A program made the translations under genes and the position numbers. The notes beneath the pieces were generated by a model, which saw nothing but the letters and a program-made list of their open reading frames with translations, did not search any database and was not told the DNA's origin. Of a stretch of 64,000 nucleotides of DNA, positions 56,830-64,000 are shown in pieces (positions within the stretch are counted from its first letter, which is position 1; the number at the start of each line of letters is the position of its first letter). The DNA comes from Acidihalobacter aeolianus (GTDB lineage: Bacteria; Pseudomonadota; Gammaproteobacteria; DSM-5130; Acidihalobacteraceae): contig NZ_CP017448.1 of the NCBI RefSeq assembly GCF_001753165.1, positions 2,979,183-3,043,182 on the forward strand, in the 5' to 3' direction.

Positions 56830-57549
56830 TCAAAAATCATACTCCAGGGTGACCGAGGAAATCGTATCCGTCTTGCGCGTGCCAGCCGGCACATTGCTGT
56901 TGTGTGTGACGGTGTACGTCAGATTCGCGCTCAACGCCCCATATATGCTCATCTTGAGCCCGGAAACCGACTTGATATACGTGTTGTCCTTACCGATCTC
57001 GGCCGACACGTGTTGGCTGAACATGGAATGGCTACTGATGTCGAATTCGTATCCGGCTCCGAGCCTGGCGATAGCCGTATCTTGTGCCACGCCCTGCGTC
57101 AGACGACTCTGGCGAGCACCAACACCCGCCTCGACATCGAGAGTCTGACGGGCAGTGTCATATAGCCTCCGCCCCAGCCCCGCAACTTCGGAAACCTGGT
57201 AATCGTAGCCGCTGAATCTCACCGCCTGAGCATTCAGCAATCCGAAGAGATAATTGTGTTTGGTGTAGGAATAGCGCGCTTGATTGGAACCCTCCCAACT
57301 CTGCGCACTGGTCGTACCGTAACTTGAGGCATAGAGACCACTGAGTCTGAAAGTATTTTGCCAAGGGTCTCGCAGGTAGTTGAGCTTGAACTTGCCATCA
57401 GCCGTACTCGACTCAGTATTACCTGTGGTCTGCACGCCTCCCAATTGAATGTAACCTGACCATCCCACTGGCGGCGCAGCTGCTTGGGCCGAATTCAAGC
57501 AAGCAAACGCCATGAGGCCGATGGCGATAACATAGACAAACGAACGCAT
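56830..57549 (-). CDS. DUF481 outer-membrane protein (YdiY-like)
   Basis: A 239-residue protein with a signal peptide (MRSFVYVIAIGLMAFACLNS, cleaved near AQA). The mature part alternates polar and hydrophobic residues in beta strands and ends with LEYDF, typical of outer-membrane barrels. Signatures GGVQTTGNTESSTADGKFKL and the following strands fit DUF481. Function unknown. GAGAGG precedes the ATG at 57549, preferred to one five codons upstream. Divergent from the GlcF-like gene. Confidence 0.85.
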   Translation of the reverse strand: MRSFVYVIAIGLMAFACLNSAQAAAPPVGWSGYIQLGGVQTTGNTESSTADGKFKLNYLRDPWQNTFRLSGLYASSYGTTSAQSWEGSNQARYSYTKHNYLFGLLNAQAVRFSGYDYQVSEVAGLGRRLYDTARQTLDVEAGVGARQSRLTQGVAQDTAIARLGAGYEFDISSHSMFSQHVSAEIGKDNTYIKSVSGLKMSIYGALSANLTYTVTHNSNVPAGTRKTDTISSVTLEYDF

Positions 57550-57582
57550 GAGTACCTCTCTCAAGTCGCTTCACAGGATGAA

Positions 57583-58890
57583 ATGAGCCCACGCCTGCCT
57601 CCCGATGCATCTTTGCCTCATCCAGAACGCTTCCTTGCCACTGACAGTTGCGTGCAATGCGGACTCTGTCTGCCGCACTGCCCCACCTACCTGCAGAGCC
57701 GCCAGGAACCCGATTCGCCGAGAGGCCGGATATCGCTGATCCAGGCCTTGGCGCGTGGCGCGATCAAGGCAGACGCGCGCGTCATCGAGCACCTCGACGG
57801 CTGCCTGGTCTGTCGCGCCTGCGAGGACATGTGCCCTTCTCGCGTCCCCTACGCATCGCTGATCGACGCCGTCCGCAGCGAGTTGGCTGGAAATACCCGA
57901 CCGGCCGGGCCGCAGCCCTTGGAGTCTCGCGTCCTCCGGCAGTTCACGCGTAGCCGCAAATTGAGGCGGCTGGTCTATGCGGCACTGCGTTTCTGGCAGG
58001 ACAGCGGGGTCGATCGATGGGGGACTCAATTTGCCGACGCCCTTCCCGCCGGCCTCGGCAGGCTACACAGCCTGATGCCCAAACTGCAAAAAACCCCACT
58101 CATCGACATGGATGCACAGACCGGAATGGATTCGTCCTTCGATGAGGATACGGACAAGCCGACGGTACAATTGTTCACCGGCTGTGCAGGAGAGGTCTTC
58201 GATCGCGCCACGCTGCTGTCGGCACACACGGTATTGATGTATCTGGGTTACCGCGTGGTCGTGCCGGAAGCGCAGACCTGCTGCGGGGCCCTGCCATTGC
58301 ACGCCGGCGACGAAACCTCCGCACAGGCCCTGGCACAAACCAATCTCGCCGCGTTCACGCCGACTCTGCCGATCCTTTCGACCGCCAGTGGTTGCGGCGC
58401 CACGCTCAAGGACATGGTCAGCTGGCACGGTAACGCCGCCGCACCCTTGGCCCATGCTACCCAGGACATCTGCTCGTTCCTGCTGACAGCCGACTGGTCC
58501 GGCATCGCCTGGCCAAAAACAGACCTGCGGGTAGCCGTACACACGCCCTGTTCCTTACGACGCGTGTTGCATGCCGACAGCGATGTCCTCGCGTTGCTGG
58601 CACGCATCCCGGGGGTCAACACGTACGAGATCGCTCGCAACGACCAATGCTGCGGCGCCGCCGGCCGCTATATGCTCGACCACCCCGAAATGGCCGATAC
58701 GCTGGTCGCGGACAAGGTCGCCGACATCGCGCGTACCGCCCCCGACTGCGTGGTCAGCACGAACATCGGATGCTCGCTTCACCTCCAGGCCGCGTTGCGC
58801 CGTGCCGGCCATGAGGTCGAGGTCGTCCACCCCGTGACCCTCATCGCACGACTCCTGCCGCCTCTTGCGACGACCAATGACGTCGCTTAG
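57583..58890 (+). CDS. GlcF-like Fe-S protein (glycolate oxidase iron-sulfur subunit type)
   Basis: A 435-residue protein with two N-terminal 4Fe-4S motifs (CVQCGLCLPHCPTYLQSRQE and CLVCRACEDMCPSRVP) and two CCG domains (CCGALPLHAGDE, SGCGATLKDM, HTPCSLRR, CCGAAGRYML, NIGCSLHLQ). This is the layout of GlcF. Partner subunits GlcD and GlcE are not in this window. ATG 57583 with AGGATGAA upstream is preferred; it is 33 bp from the divergent DUF481 start. coq7 follows 9 bp later. Confidence 0.9.
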   Translation: MSPRLPPDASLPHPERFLATDSCVQCGLCLPHCPTYLQSRQEPDSPRGRISLIQALARGAIKADARVIEHLDGCLVCRACEDMCPSRVPYASLIDAVRSELAGNTRPAGPQPLESRVLRQFTRSRKLRRLVYAALRFWQDSGVDRWGTQFADALPAGLGRLHSLMPKLQKTPLIDMDAQTGMDSSFDEDTDKPTVQLFTGCAGEVFDRATLLSAHTVLMYLGYRVVVPEAQTCCGALPLHAGDETSAQALAQTNLAAFTPTLPILSTASGCGATLKDMVSWHGNAAAPLAHATQDICSFLLTADWSGIAWPKTDLRVAVHTPCSLRRVLHADSDVLALLARIPGVNTYEIARNDQCCGAAGRYMLDHPEMADTLVADKVADIARTAPDCVVSTNIGCSLHLQAALRRAGHEVEVVHPVTLIARLLPPLATTNDVA

Positions 58891-58899
58891 TCTTGCGGC

Positions 58900-59538
58900 A
58901 TGAGAAACCTAAGCCAGATCGATCGTCTCCTCGGTGCCATCGACCAATCCTTGCGCACCGTCTACGCCGCGCCGCCGACGACCGGACGCCCCAATCCAGC
59001 AAGCGGCCTACAGGAAGCCGAACTGGACGATGCACGTCGACGACTCGCCGGGCGGTTGCTGCGTGTCGATCACGCGGGTGAGGTATCCGCCCAGGGGCTA
59101 TACCAGGGGCAAGCCGCCACGGCGAAAAATGCCGAGGTCCGCGAACAGATGCAGCGCTCCGCGGACGAGGAAAACGACCATCTGGCCTGGTGCGAGGCTC
59201 GTCTGCAGGCACTGGGCGAGCACAAGAGCTATCTCAACCCGTTCTGGTACTGGGGCAGTTTCGGCATCGGCGCCCTGGCAGGGCTCGCCGGCGACCGCTG
59301 GAGCCTGGGATTCGTCGACGAAACGGAACAGCAGGTGGTGCGGCATATCGACGAGCACCTGCAGAAGCTGCCGATGGACGACCAGCGCAGCCGGGCGGTC
59401 CTGGTGCAGATGCGCGAGGACGAGACGCACCATGCCTACAAGGCGCGGACGGCCGGCGCGGCCAAGCTGCCCGCCCCGGTACGCGGGATGATGCGCATCG
59501 TGTCCAAGGTCATGACGACGACGGCAGAGCGCCTGTAG
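58900..59538 (+). CDS. coq7: Ubiquinone C6 hydroxylase Coq7
   Basis: A 212-residue di-iron monooxygenase that hydroxylates the ubiquinone precursor at C6 (the role UbiF plays in E. coli). Iron ligands are seen in RVDHAGEVSAQGLY, ADEENDHLAWCEAR and DETHHAYKA, giving the paired E/ExxH motifs. A central hydrophobic segment binds the membrane. It shares its stop region with the convergent speD: the two stop codons abut. Confidence 0.95.
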   Translation: MRNLSQIDRLLGAIDQSLRTVYAAPPTTGRPNPASGLQEAELDDARRRLAGRLLRVDHAGEVSAQGLYQGQAATAKNAEVREQMQRSADEENDHLAWCEARLQALGEHKSYLNPFWYWGSFGIGALAGLAGDRWSLGFVDETEQQVVRHIDEHLQKLPMDDQRSRAVLVQMREDETHHAYKARTAGAAKLPAPVRGMMRIVSKVMTTTAERL

Positions 59539-60351
59539 TCAGCGCGCACGCACCATGTTGCGGCCGTAAAAGATTTCCGACATTTCCCGTTTCAGGCGGC
59601 GCTCGATCTTCTTGAGCTCGGCGGCCGTGTAATCGCCACGGCCCATGCCGAACAGGTAGTTGTCGATATTGAAATCCTTGAGCAGCATCTTGGTATGGAA
59701 AATGTGCTCCTGATAGACGTTGACGTCGATCATCTGATAGCTCTCGCGGGTGTCGCTGGCGAGGAAGTTCTGGATCGAGTTAATCTTGTGGTCGATGTAG
59801 TGCTTCTTGCCGCGGATGTCGCGGGTGAAGCCGCGGACGCGGTAATCCACCGTCACGATGTCAGACTCGAAGCTGTGGATCAGATAGTTCAGGGCGCGCA
59901 ACGGGGAGATTCGCCCACAGGTGGATACATCGATATCGGCGCGGAAGGTGCTGATGCCTCCCTGCGGGTGACTCTCGGGATAGGTATGCACCGTGATGTG
60001 GCTCTTGTCCAGGTGCGCGAGCACCGTCTCCGGCAGTGGCCCGGGTTCCTCGACGTTTTCAACCTGCTCGGAAACGATGGGCTCCTCCGAAATCAGCATC
60101 ACCACACTGGCGCCCTGGGGCTCGTAGTCCTGCTGGGAAACGTCGAGGATATTGGCACCGATGATGTCAGCCACCTCGGTGATGATCTGCGTCAGACGCG
60201 TGGCGTTATAGACCTCATCGATATACGCGATGTACTCGGCCCGGTGTTCTTCGGTCTGCGCGTAGCAGATATCGTAGATATTGAAGCTCAGGCTCTTGGT
60301 CAGGTTGTTGAAACCATGGAGCTTGATCTTGCGCTGCTTGGCCTTGGGCAC
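59539..60351 (-). CDS. speD: S-adenosylmethionine decarboxylase proenzyme
   Basis: A 270-residue enzyme of the E. coli class 1A type that supplies decarboxylated SAM for spermidine. The self-cleavage site that creates the pyruvoyl cofactor is Ser117 in [14 protein letters not shown], the same context as E. coli Ser112. [24 protein letters not shown] follows. Convergent with coq7. Confidence 0.96.
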   Translation of the reverse strand: MPKAKQRKIKLHGFNNLTKSLSFNIYDICYAQTEEHRAEYIAYIDEVYNATRLTQIITEVADIIGANILDVSQQDYEPQGASVVMLISEEPIVSEQVENVEEPGPLPETVLAHLDKSHITVHTYPESHPQGGISTFRADIDVSTCGRISPLRALNYLIHSFESDIVTVDYRVRGFTRDIRGKKHYIDHKINSIQNFLASDTRESYQMIDVNVYQEHIFHTKMLLKDFNIDNYLFGMGRGDYTAAELKKIERRLKREMSEIFYGRNMVRAR

Positions 60352-60382
60352 CCGCTGCGTCCTCCTAAAAACAATGCTCGAT

Positions 60383-60787
60383 TCAGCCGCAGGCGGCGGC
60401 GACGGGCGGATGATAGATCATTTGCACCCGATTGCCATCCGGGTCGAAGCAATAGAAGCTGCGCGCGCCGTCGCGATGGGTGCGAGGCGGCTTGTCGATC
60501 GGCACGTCATGCGCCTGGAGGAACTCGAACCAGGCGTCAACATCCTCCGGCTCGCGCAGGATGAAACCCAAGTGATCCAGACGCTGCCCCGATTCCGCGT
60601 GCGCGGATTCGGCCGCGCGGTGCAGGGCCAGATTGTCGCAACCCGAACAGAGATAGAGGTTGTCCGGATCGGGGCGCCATTCCACCCCCATGCCGAGCAA
60701 CTCGACGTAGAATCGCTCGGCAGCCTCCAAATTGATGACGTTCAACGCCAGATGGCGCATCCCGCCCGTCGCCGGTGGACGCTGCAT
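60383..60787 (-). CDS. VOC (glyoxalase/bleomycin-resistance) family protein
   Basis: A 134-residue vicinal-oxygen-chelate protein. [20 protein letters not shown] and [19 protein letters not shown] are two paired beta-alpha-beta units, and [19 protein letters not shown] is the C-terminal hallmark. Substrate unknown. The true start may be the internal Met10, since MRHLALNV begins the fold. It lies between speD and an OsmC gene. Confidence 0.85.
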   Translation of the reverse strand: MQRPPATGGMRHLALNVINLEAAERFYVELLGMGVEWRPDPDNLYLCSGCDNLALHRAAESAHAESGQRLDHLGFILREPEDVDAWFEFLQAHDVPIDKPPRTHRDGARSFYCFDPDGNRVQMIYHPPVAAACG

Positions 60788-60819
60788 ATCCTGCTCCTGT
60801 ACCTGAGGATGAAAGTGGC

Positions 60820-61236
60820 TCAGACGGCCACGATCTCAAAGTCGTGGGTGATCCGGGCCATCTGCCCCAGCATGATCGAGGCGGAACAGTACTTTTCAGC
60901 CGAAAGCTGTACCGCCTGGGCGACTCGCTTCTCGCTGAGATCGCGACCGCTCACCACGAAATGCGCATGAATCCTGGTAAACACCTTGGGGTCTTCACTG
61001 GCGCGTTCAGCCTCCAACAGCACTTCGCAACCGACGAGATCCTGTCGCCCGCGCTTGAGGATGTTAACCACGTCGAAGGAAGAGCAGCCGCCCATACCGA
61101 GCAACAGCATCTCCATCGGCCGCAGGCCAAGATTACGTCCACCGAATTCCTGTGCGCCGTCCATGACCACGGAATGCCCGCTCTCGGACTCCCCGACGAA
61201 GCTCATATGATCCAGCCATTTGACCCGGGCTTTCAT
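60820..61236 (-). CDS. OsmC-family protein (YhfA-like)
   Basis: A 138-residue OsmC/Ohr-fold protein with LRPMEMLLLGMGGCSSFDVVNIL, holding the first Cys, and SAEKYCSASIML, holding the second, the pair that forms the peroxidatic centre. The YhfA subgroup is cytoplasmic and uncharacterised. The start at 61236 has GGAGG at optimal distance; an ATG two codons upstream lies too close. Confidence 0.88.
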   Translation of the reverse strand: MKARVKWLDHMSFVGESESGHSVVMDGAQEFGGRNLGLRPMEMLLLGMGGCSSFDVVNILKRGRQDLVGCEVLLEAERASEDPKVFTRIHAHFVVSGRDLSEKRVAQAVQLSAEKYCSASIMLGQMARITHDFEIVAV

Positions 61237-61272
61237 AATCATCCACCTCCAGGATGCGCCGACGGCGCAGCG

Positions 61273-62067
61273 TCAATCGAACAATGCGGCCAGCTGCGTA
61301 CCGGGATCGTCGGCACGCATGAAGGTCTCGCCGACCAGAAAGGCGTGTACACCCGCCGCCCGCATGCGCGCGACATCCTCGCGGGAACGGATCCCGCTCT
61401 CGGTAATCACACGACGTGCCGACGGTATGCTTTCCAGTAGGTCCAGCGTATTTTCCAGCCGAGTTTCGAAGGTGCGCAGATTGCGATTGTTGATACCCAA
61501 CAGACCACCCGGCAAGGCAAGTGCACGGCGCAGCTCATCCGCGTCGTGTACTTCGATCAGCGCGTCCATGCCCAGCTTCTGGGCAAGCTCCAGACATTCG
61601 GCAAGCACGACGTCGTCGAGCGCGGCCACAATGAGCAGTATGCAATCGGCACCGAGCACCCTTGCCTCATAGACCTGATAGACGTCGATTACGAAATCCT
61701 TGCGCAGCACCGGCAACCCACAGGCCTCGCGCGCCGCCATCAGATAGGCATCGTCGCCCTGGAAGAAATCGCGGTCGGTGAGCACCGAAAGACAGCTGGC
61801 ACCGCCCGCCGCATAGCTGCGCGCTATCGCGGGGGGATCGAAATGCTCGCGGATCAGCCCCTTGCTCGGCGACGCACGTTTGATTTCGGCGATCACGCCG
61901 GCCCGCCCATCGGCGATTCTCGCCTCGAGCGCGGCGGCGAAGGGGCGCACCGGCGGGGCATCGGCGGTACGGGCCCGCATCGCATCGAGCGGGACGGCGG
62001 CACGCCTTTCCGCCAACTCCTCGGCCTTGCGTGCGAGGATGGTGCGCAGGATGTCGCTACGGGGCAT
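61273..62067 (-). CDS. trpC: Indole-3-glycerol-phosphate synthase
   Basis: A 264-residue TIM-barrel enzyme that makes indole-3-glycerol phosphate. Signatures are [49 protein letters not shown] and ITESGI. It is not fused to TrpF. Its start at 62067 is 2 bp from the trpD stop codon; in-frame upstream codons look non-coding. Confidence 0.95.
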   Translation of the reverse strand: MPRSDILRTILARKAEELAERRAAVPLDAMRARTADAPPVRPFAAALEARIADGRAGVIAEIKRASPSKGLIREHFDPPAIARSYAAGGASCLSVLTDRDFFQGDDAYLMAAREACGLPVLRKDFVIDVYQVYEARVLGADCILLIVAALDDVVLAECLELAQKLGMDALIEVHDADELRRALALPGGLLGINNRNLRTFETRLENTLDLLESIPSARRVITESGIRSREDVARMRAAGVHAFLVGETFMRADDPGTQLAALFD

Positions 62068-62069
62068 GT

Positions 62070-63104
62070 TCACGTTGCCTCGCCACCCGCCAGCGCTTGT
62101 GCTAAGCGAACAAAGGCATCCAGCCGCGCGCGGGCAGCACCGCTGTCGATGGCGCGTGCCGCCAGGGCCACACCGTCGCACATGTCCTGCGCATGCCCGG
62201 AGACGTACAGGGCCGCGCCGGCATTGAGCAGTACGATATCGCGGGCTGGGCCGCGTTCGCCCGCGAGCACGCCCATCACCATCGCACGGCTGGCTGCAGG
62301 GTCGTCAACGCGGATCGCATCGAGCGGCGCGAGTGCCAACCCGCAGTCTTCGGGATTGAGCCGATAACTCCGAATCCGGCCGTCGCGCAGTTCGGCAACC
62401 CGCGTCGGCGCCGCGATGCTGATTTCATCGAGTCCGTCCTCGGCATGCACCACCATCACATGGCGACTGCCGAGACGCTGCAGCACCTCGGCCAATGGCT
62501 CGACCCAGCGCGGACTGTAGACACCCAGCAACTGATTCTTCACCCCCGCCGGGTTGGTCAACGGTCCCAGCACGTTGAAGATCGTGCGCACGCCCATCTC
62601 GCGGCGCGGCCCGATCGCGTGCTTCATTGCGGCATGGTGCATGGGCGCGAACATGAAGCCGACGCCCACTTCGCGCACGCAGCGCGCGATCTGCGCCGGC
62701 TTGAGATCGAGTGGGATGCCGAGGCTTTCGAGTACGTCAGCAGAACCCGACGATCTGGATATCGAGCGATTGCCGTGCTTGGCCACGCGACCACCCGCCC
62801 CTGCCACGACGAAGCTTGCTGTGGTCGAAACATTGAAGGTCCGCGCGCCGTCGCCTCCGGTGCCGACAATATCGACCACGCCCTCGGTATCGATGTCCAC
62901 GGGCAGGGCGAGTCCGCGCATGACATGGGCCGCCGCCGCGACTTCGGTCACGGTTTCGCCTTTCATGGCAAGGCCCATCAGGAATGCCCCGATCTGCGCC
63001 GACGTTGCCTCGCCGCCCATGATCAGCCCCATCACATCGTTCATCTCGGCGGTGCCGAGATCCTCGCGCGCGAGCAGTCGCGCGATGGCTTCGGTGAGGT
63101 TCAT
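62070..63104 (-). CDS. trpD: Anthranilate phosphoribosyltransferase
   Basis: A 344-residue enzyme that transfers phosphoribose from PRPP to anthranilate. The PRPP motif is [36 protein letters not shown], the glycine-rich [12 protein letters not shown], and [10 protein letters not shown] follow. The ATG at 63104 overlaps the trpG stop as ATGA, and trpC follows 2 bp later. Confidence 0.95.
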   Translation of the reverse strand: MNLTEAIARLLAREDLGTAEMNDVMGLIMGGEATSAQIGAFLMGLAMKGETVTEVAAAAHVMRGLALPVDIDTEGVVDIVGTGGDGARTFNVSTTASFVVAGAGGRVAKHGNRSISRSSGSADVLESLGIPLDLKPAQIARCVREVGVGFMFAPMHHAAMKHAIGPRREMGVRTIFNVLGPLTNPAGVKNQLLGVYSPRWVEPLAEVLQRLGSRHVMVVHAEDGLDEISIAAPTRVAELRDGRIRSYRLNPEDCGLALAPLDAIRVDDPAASRAMVMGVLAGERGPARDIVLLNAGAALYVSGHAQDMCDGVALAARAIDSGAARARLDAFVRLAQALAGGEAT

Positions 63105-63703
63105 GCGGCCGCCCTCCGCGGCGAATCGACGCGCAGGAAATTGGCCAGCAACGCATGGCCCTCTGGCGTGAGGATGGATTCCGGATGGAACTGCACACCC
63201 TCGACCGCGAGATCCTGGTGGCGCAATCCCATGATCTCGTCGAACTCGCCTTCGCGGAGCTCGGTCCAGGCAGTCACTTCCAATGCCTCGGGCAGACCTT
63301 CGCGCGCGACCACCAGCGAGTGATAGCGGGTGGCCTGCATCGGCTGGGGCAAACCGGCGAAAACGCCTCGATCGGCATGATGGATCGGCGAGGTCTTGCC
63401 ATGCATGATCTCGCGCGCATGGATGACCCGACCGCCGAACACCTGACCGATGCACTGGTGGCCAAGGCACACGCCGAGAATGGGGATGCGTCCGGCGAAA
63501 CGCTCGATCGCCGCCATCGAAATACCGGCTTCGTTCGGCGTACAGGGCCCAGGCGAGACGACGATATGCGAGGGCGCGAAGCGTTCTATCTCGTCCAGCG
63601 TGACGGCGTCGTTGCGCCGCACCGCGACGTCGGCGCCCAGTTCGCCCAGATACTGAACCAGGTTGTAGGTAAAGGAATCGTAGTTGTCGATCATCAGCAG
63701 CAT
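63101..63703 (-). CDS. trpG: Anthranilate synthase component II (glutamine amidotransferase)
   Basis: A 200-residue class I glutamine amidotransferase. The nucleophile Cys is in [11 protein letters not shown], and the His/Glu pair is in [10 protein letters not shown]. It supplies ammonia to TrpE. The start at 63703 is fixed by [14 protein letters not shown]; an ATG 24 codons earlier would give an unlikely leader overlapping trpE. Coupled to trpD. Confidence 0.96.
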   Translation of the reverse strand: MLLMIDNYDSFTYNLVQYLGELGADVAVRRNDAVTLDEIERFAPSHIVVSPGPCTPNEAGISMAAIERFAGRIPILGVCLGHQCIGQVFGGRVIHAREIMHGKTSPIHHADRGVFAGLPQPMQATRYHSLVVAREGLPEALEVTAWTELREGEFDEIMGLRHQDLAVEGVQFHPESILTPEGHALLANFLRVDSPRRAAA

Positions 63704-63716
63704 GACGGCACTCCTC

Positions 63717-64000
63717 TCACCGATGGCCACCATCGAGCCCGGCCTCAGCCAGGGCGACGGCGCGGAACATGGCACGACGCTTGTTCAACGTCTCCTCCCA
63801 CTCGGCAGCGGGTACCGAGTCGTAGACAATGCCGCCACCGGCCTGGATATGCAGCGTGCCGTCTTTGATCACGGCCGTGCGGATGGCGATGGCGGTATCC
63901 ATGTTGCCGTTCCAGGCAAGGTAGCCGACGGCTCCGGAATAGACTCCCCGGCGCACCGGTTCGAGCTCGTCGATGATTTCCAGCGCGCGGATCTTCGGCG
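63717..64000 (-). CDS. trpE: Anthranilate synthase component I (partial, N-terminus off the window)
   Basis: The final 93 residues are present, reading in from the window edge as [27 protein letters not shown] and ending with [20 protein letters not shown]. This is the C-terminal chorismate-binding part. It stands 13 bp before trpG, as expected for trpEGDC. The rest of the gene lies beyond position 64000. Confidence 0.93.
   Translation of the reverse strand, partial: PKIRALEIIDELEPVRRGVYSGAVGYLAWNGNMDTAIAIRTAVIKDGTLHIQAGGGIVYDSVPAAEWEETLNKRRAMFRAVALAEAGLDGGHR

Overview
The window is almost entirely a compact, GC-rich chromosomal segment of a gammaproteobacterium. Its gene orders are characteristic of that class: ychF-pth-rplY-prs-tRNA(Gln)-ispE-lolB; hemA-prfA-prmC-moeB; gatCAB divergent from mreBCD; ubiI-ubiH-pepP-ygfB followed by a ZapB-like gene, zapA, 6S RNA and ygfA; and rplM-rpsI. 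An aerobic, ubiquinone-making, amino-acid-prototrophic lifestyle fits Coq7/UbiH/UbiI, E. coli-type SpeD, IlvA and the trp genes. A lineage near the sulfur-oxidising Chromatiales/Ectothiorhodospiraceae is my guess from general resemblance, not something the sequence proves.

Layout. (1) 1-965 is an AT-rich foreign patch: two integron-type gene cassettes read leftwards, separated by a well-formed 70-bp attC site, with no integrase in the window. (2) 1350-8754 is a nucleobase-catabolism cluster on the minus strand: a CodA-family deaminase with a serine at the position of E. coli Asp314, a 2OG-Fe(II) oxygenase, an NCS1 permease, a guanine-deaminase-like enzyme, an 8-oxoguanine deaminase, and a GntR/FCD regulator with matching operators. 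A candidate sigma-54 promoter and NtrC site lie in the gap before the permease. (3) 8873-15100 holds tmcA, greB, a TDT transporter divergent from a LysR gene, and a small group encoding a tail-anchored protein, a monohaem cytochrome c and a 58-residue membrane peptide. (4) 15291-34650 is core housekeeping: tRNA-Met, translation factors, PRPP synthesis, isoprenoid and lipoprotein genes, haem entry, the Glu-tRNA(Gln) amidotransferase, the cell-shape operon and RNase D. (5) 34664-38659 is a run of small regulatory or unknown genes (cyclic-nucleotide-fold, BolA, HExxH and HDOD proteins). (6) 38740-49700 holds slyD, ubiquinone hydroxylases, zapA/6S RNA/ygfA, ilvA, rpiA and others. (7) 49717-58890 holds a 1282-residue FAD/Fe-S oxidoreductase, a porin, tRNA-Gln(CTG), ribosomal proteins, two tandem candidate small RNAs, a 2Fe-2S ferredoxin, a DUF481 protein and a GlcF-like protein. 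(8) 58900-64000 holds coq7, speD, a VOC protein, an OsmC protein and trpEGDC, with trpE cut by the window edge.

The observations most worth following are the tandem sibling sRNA candidates upstream of rplM (56195-56442); the nucleobase cluster, whose gene content suggests salvage of modified bases such as 5-methylcytosine/thymine and 8-oxoguanine; the integron cassette remnant; and two non-canonical start codons (ATC for mreC, CTG for zapA) supported by Shine-Dalgarno spacing and family N-termini.
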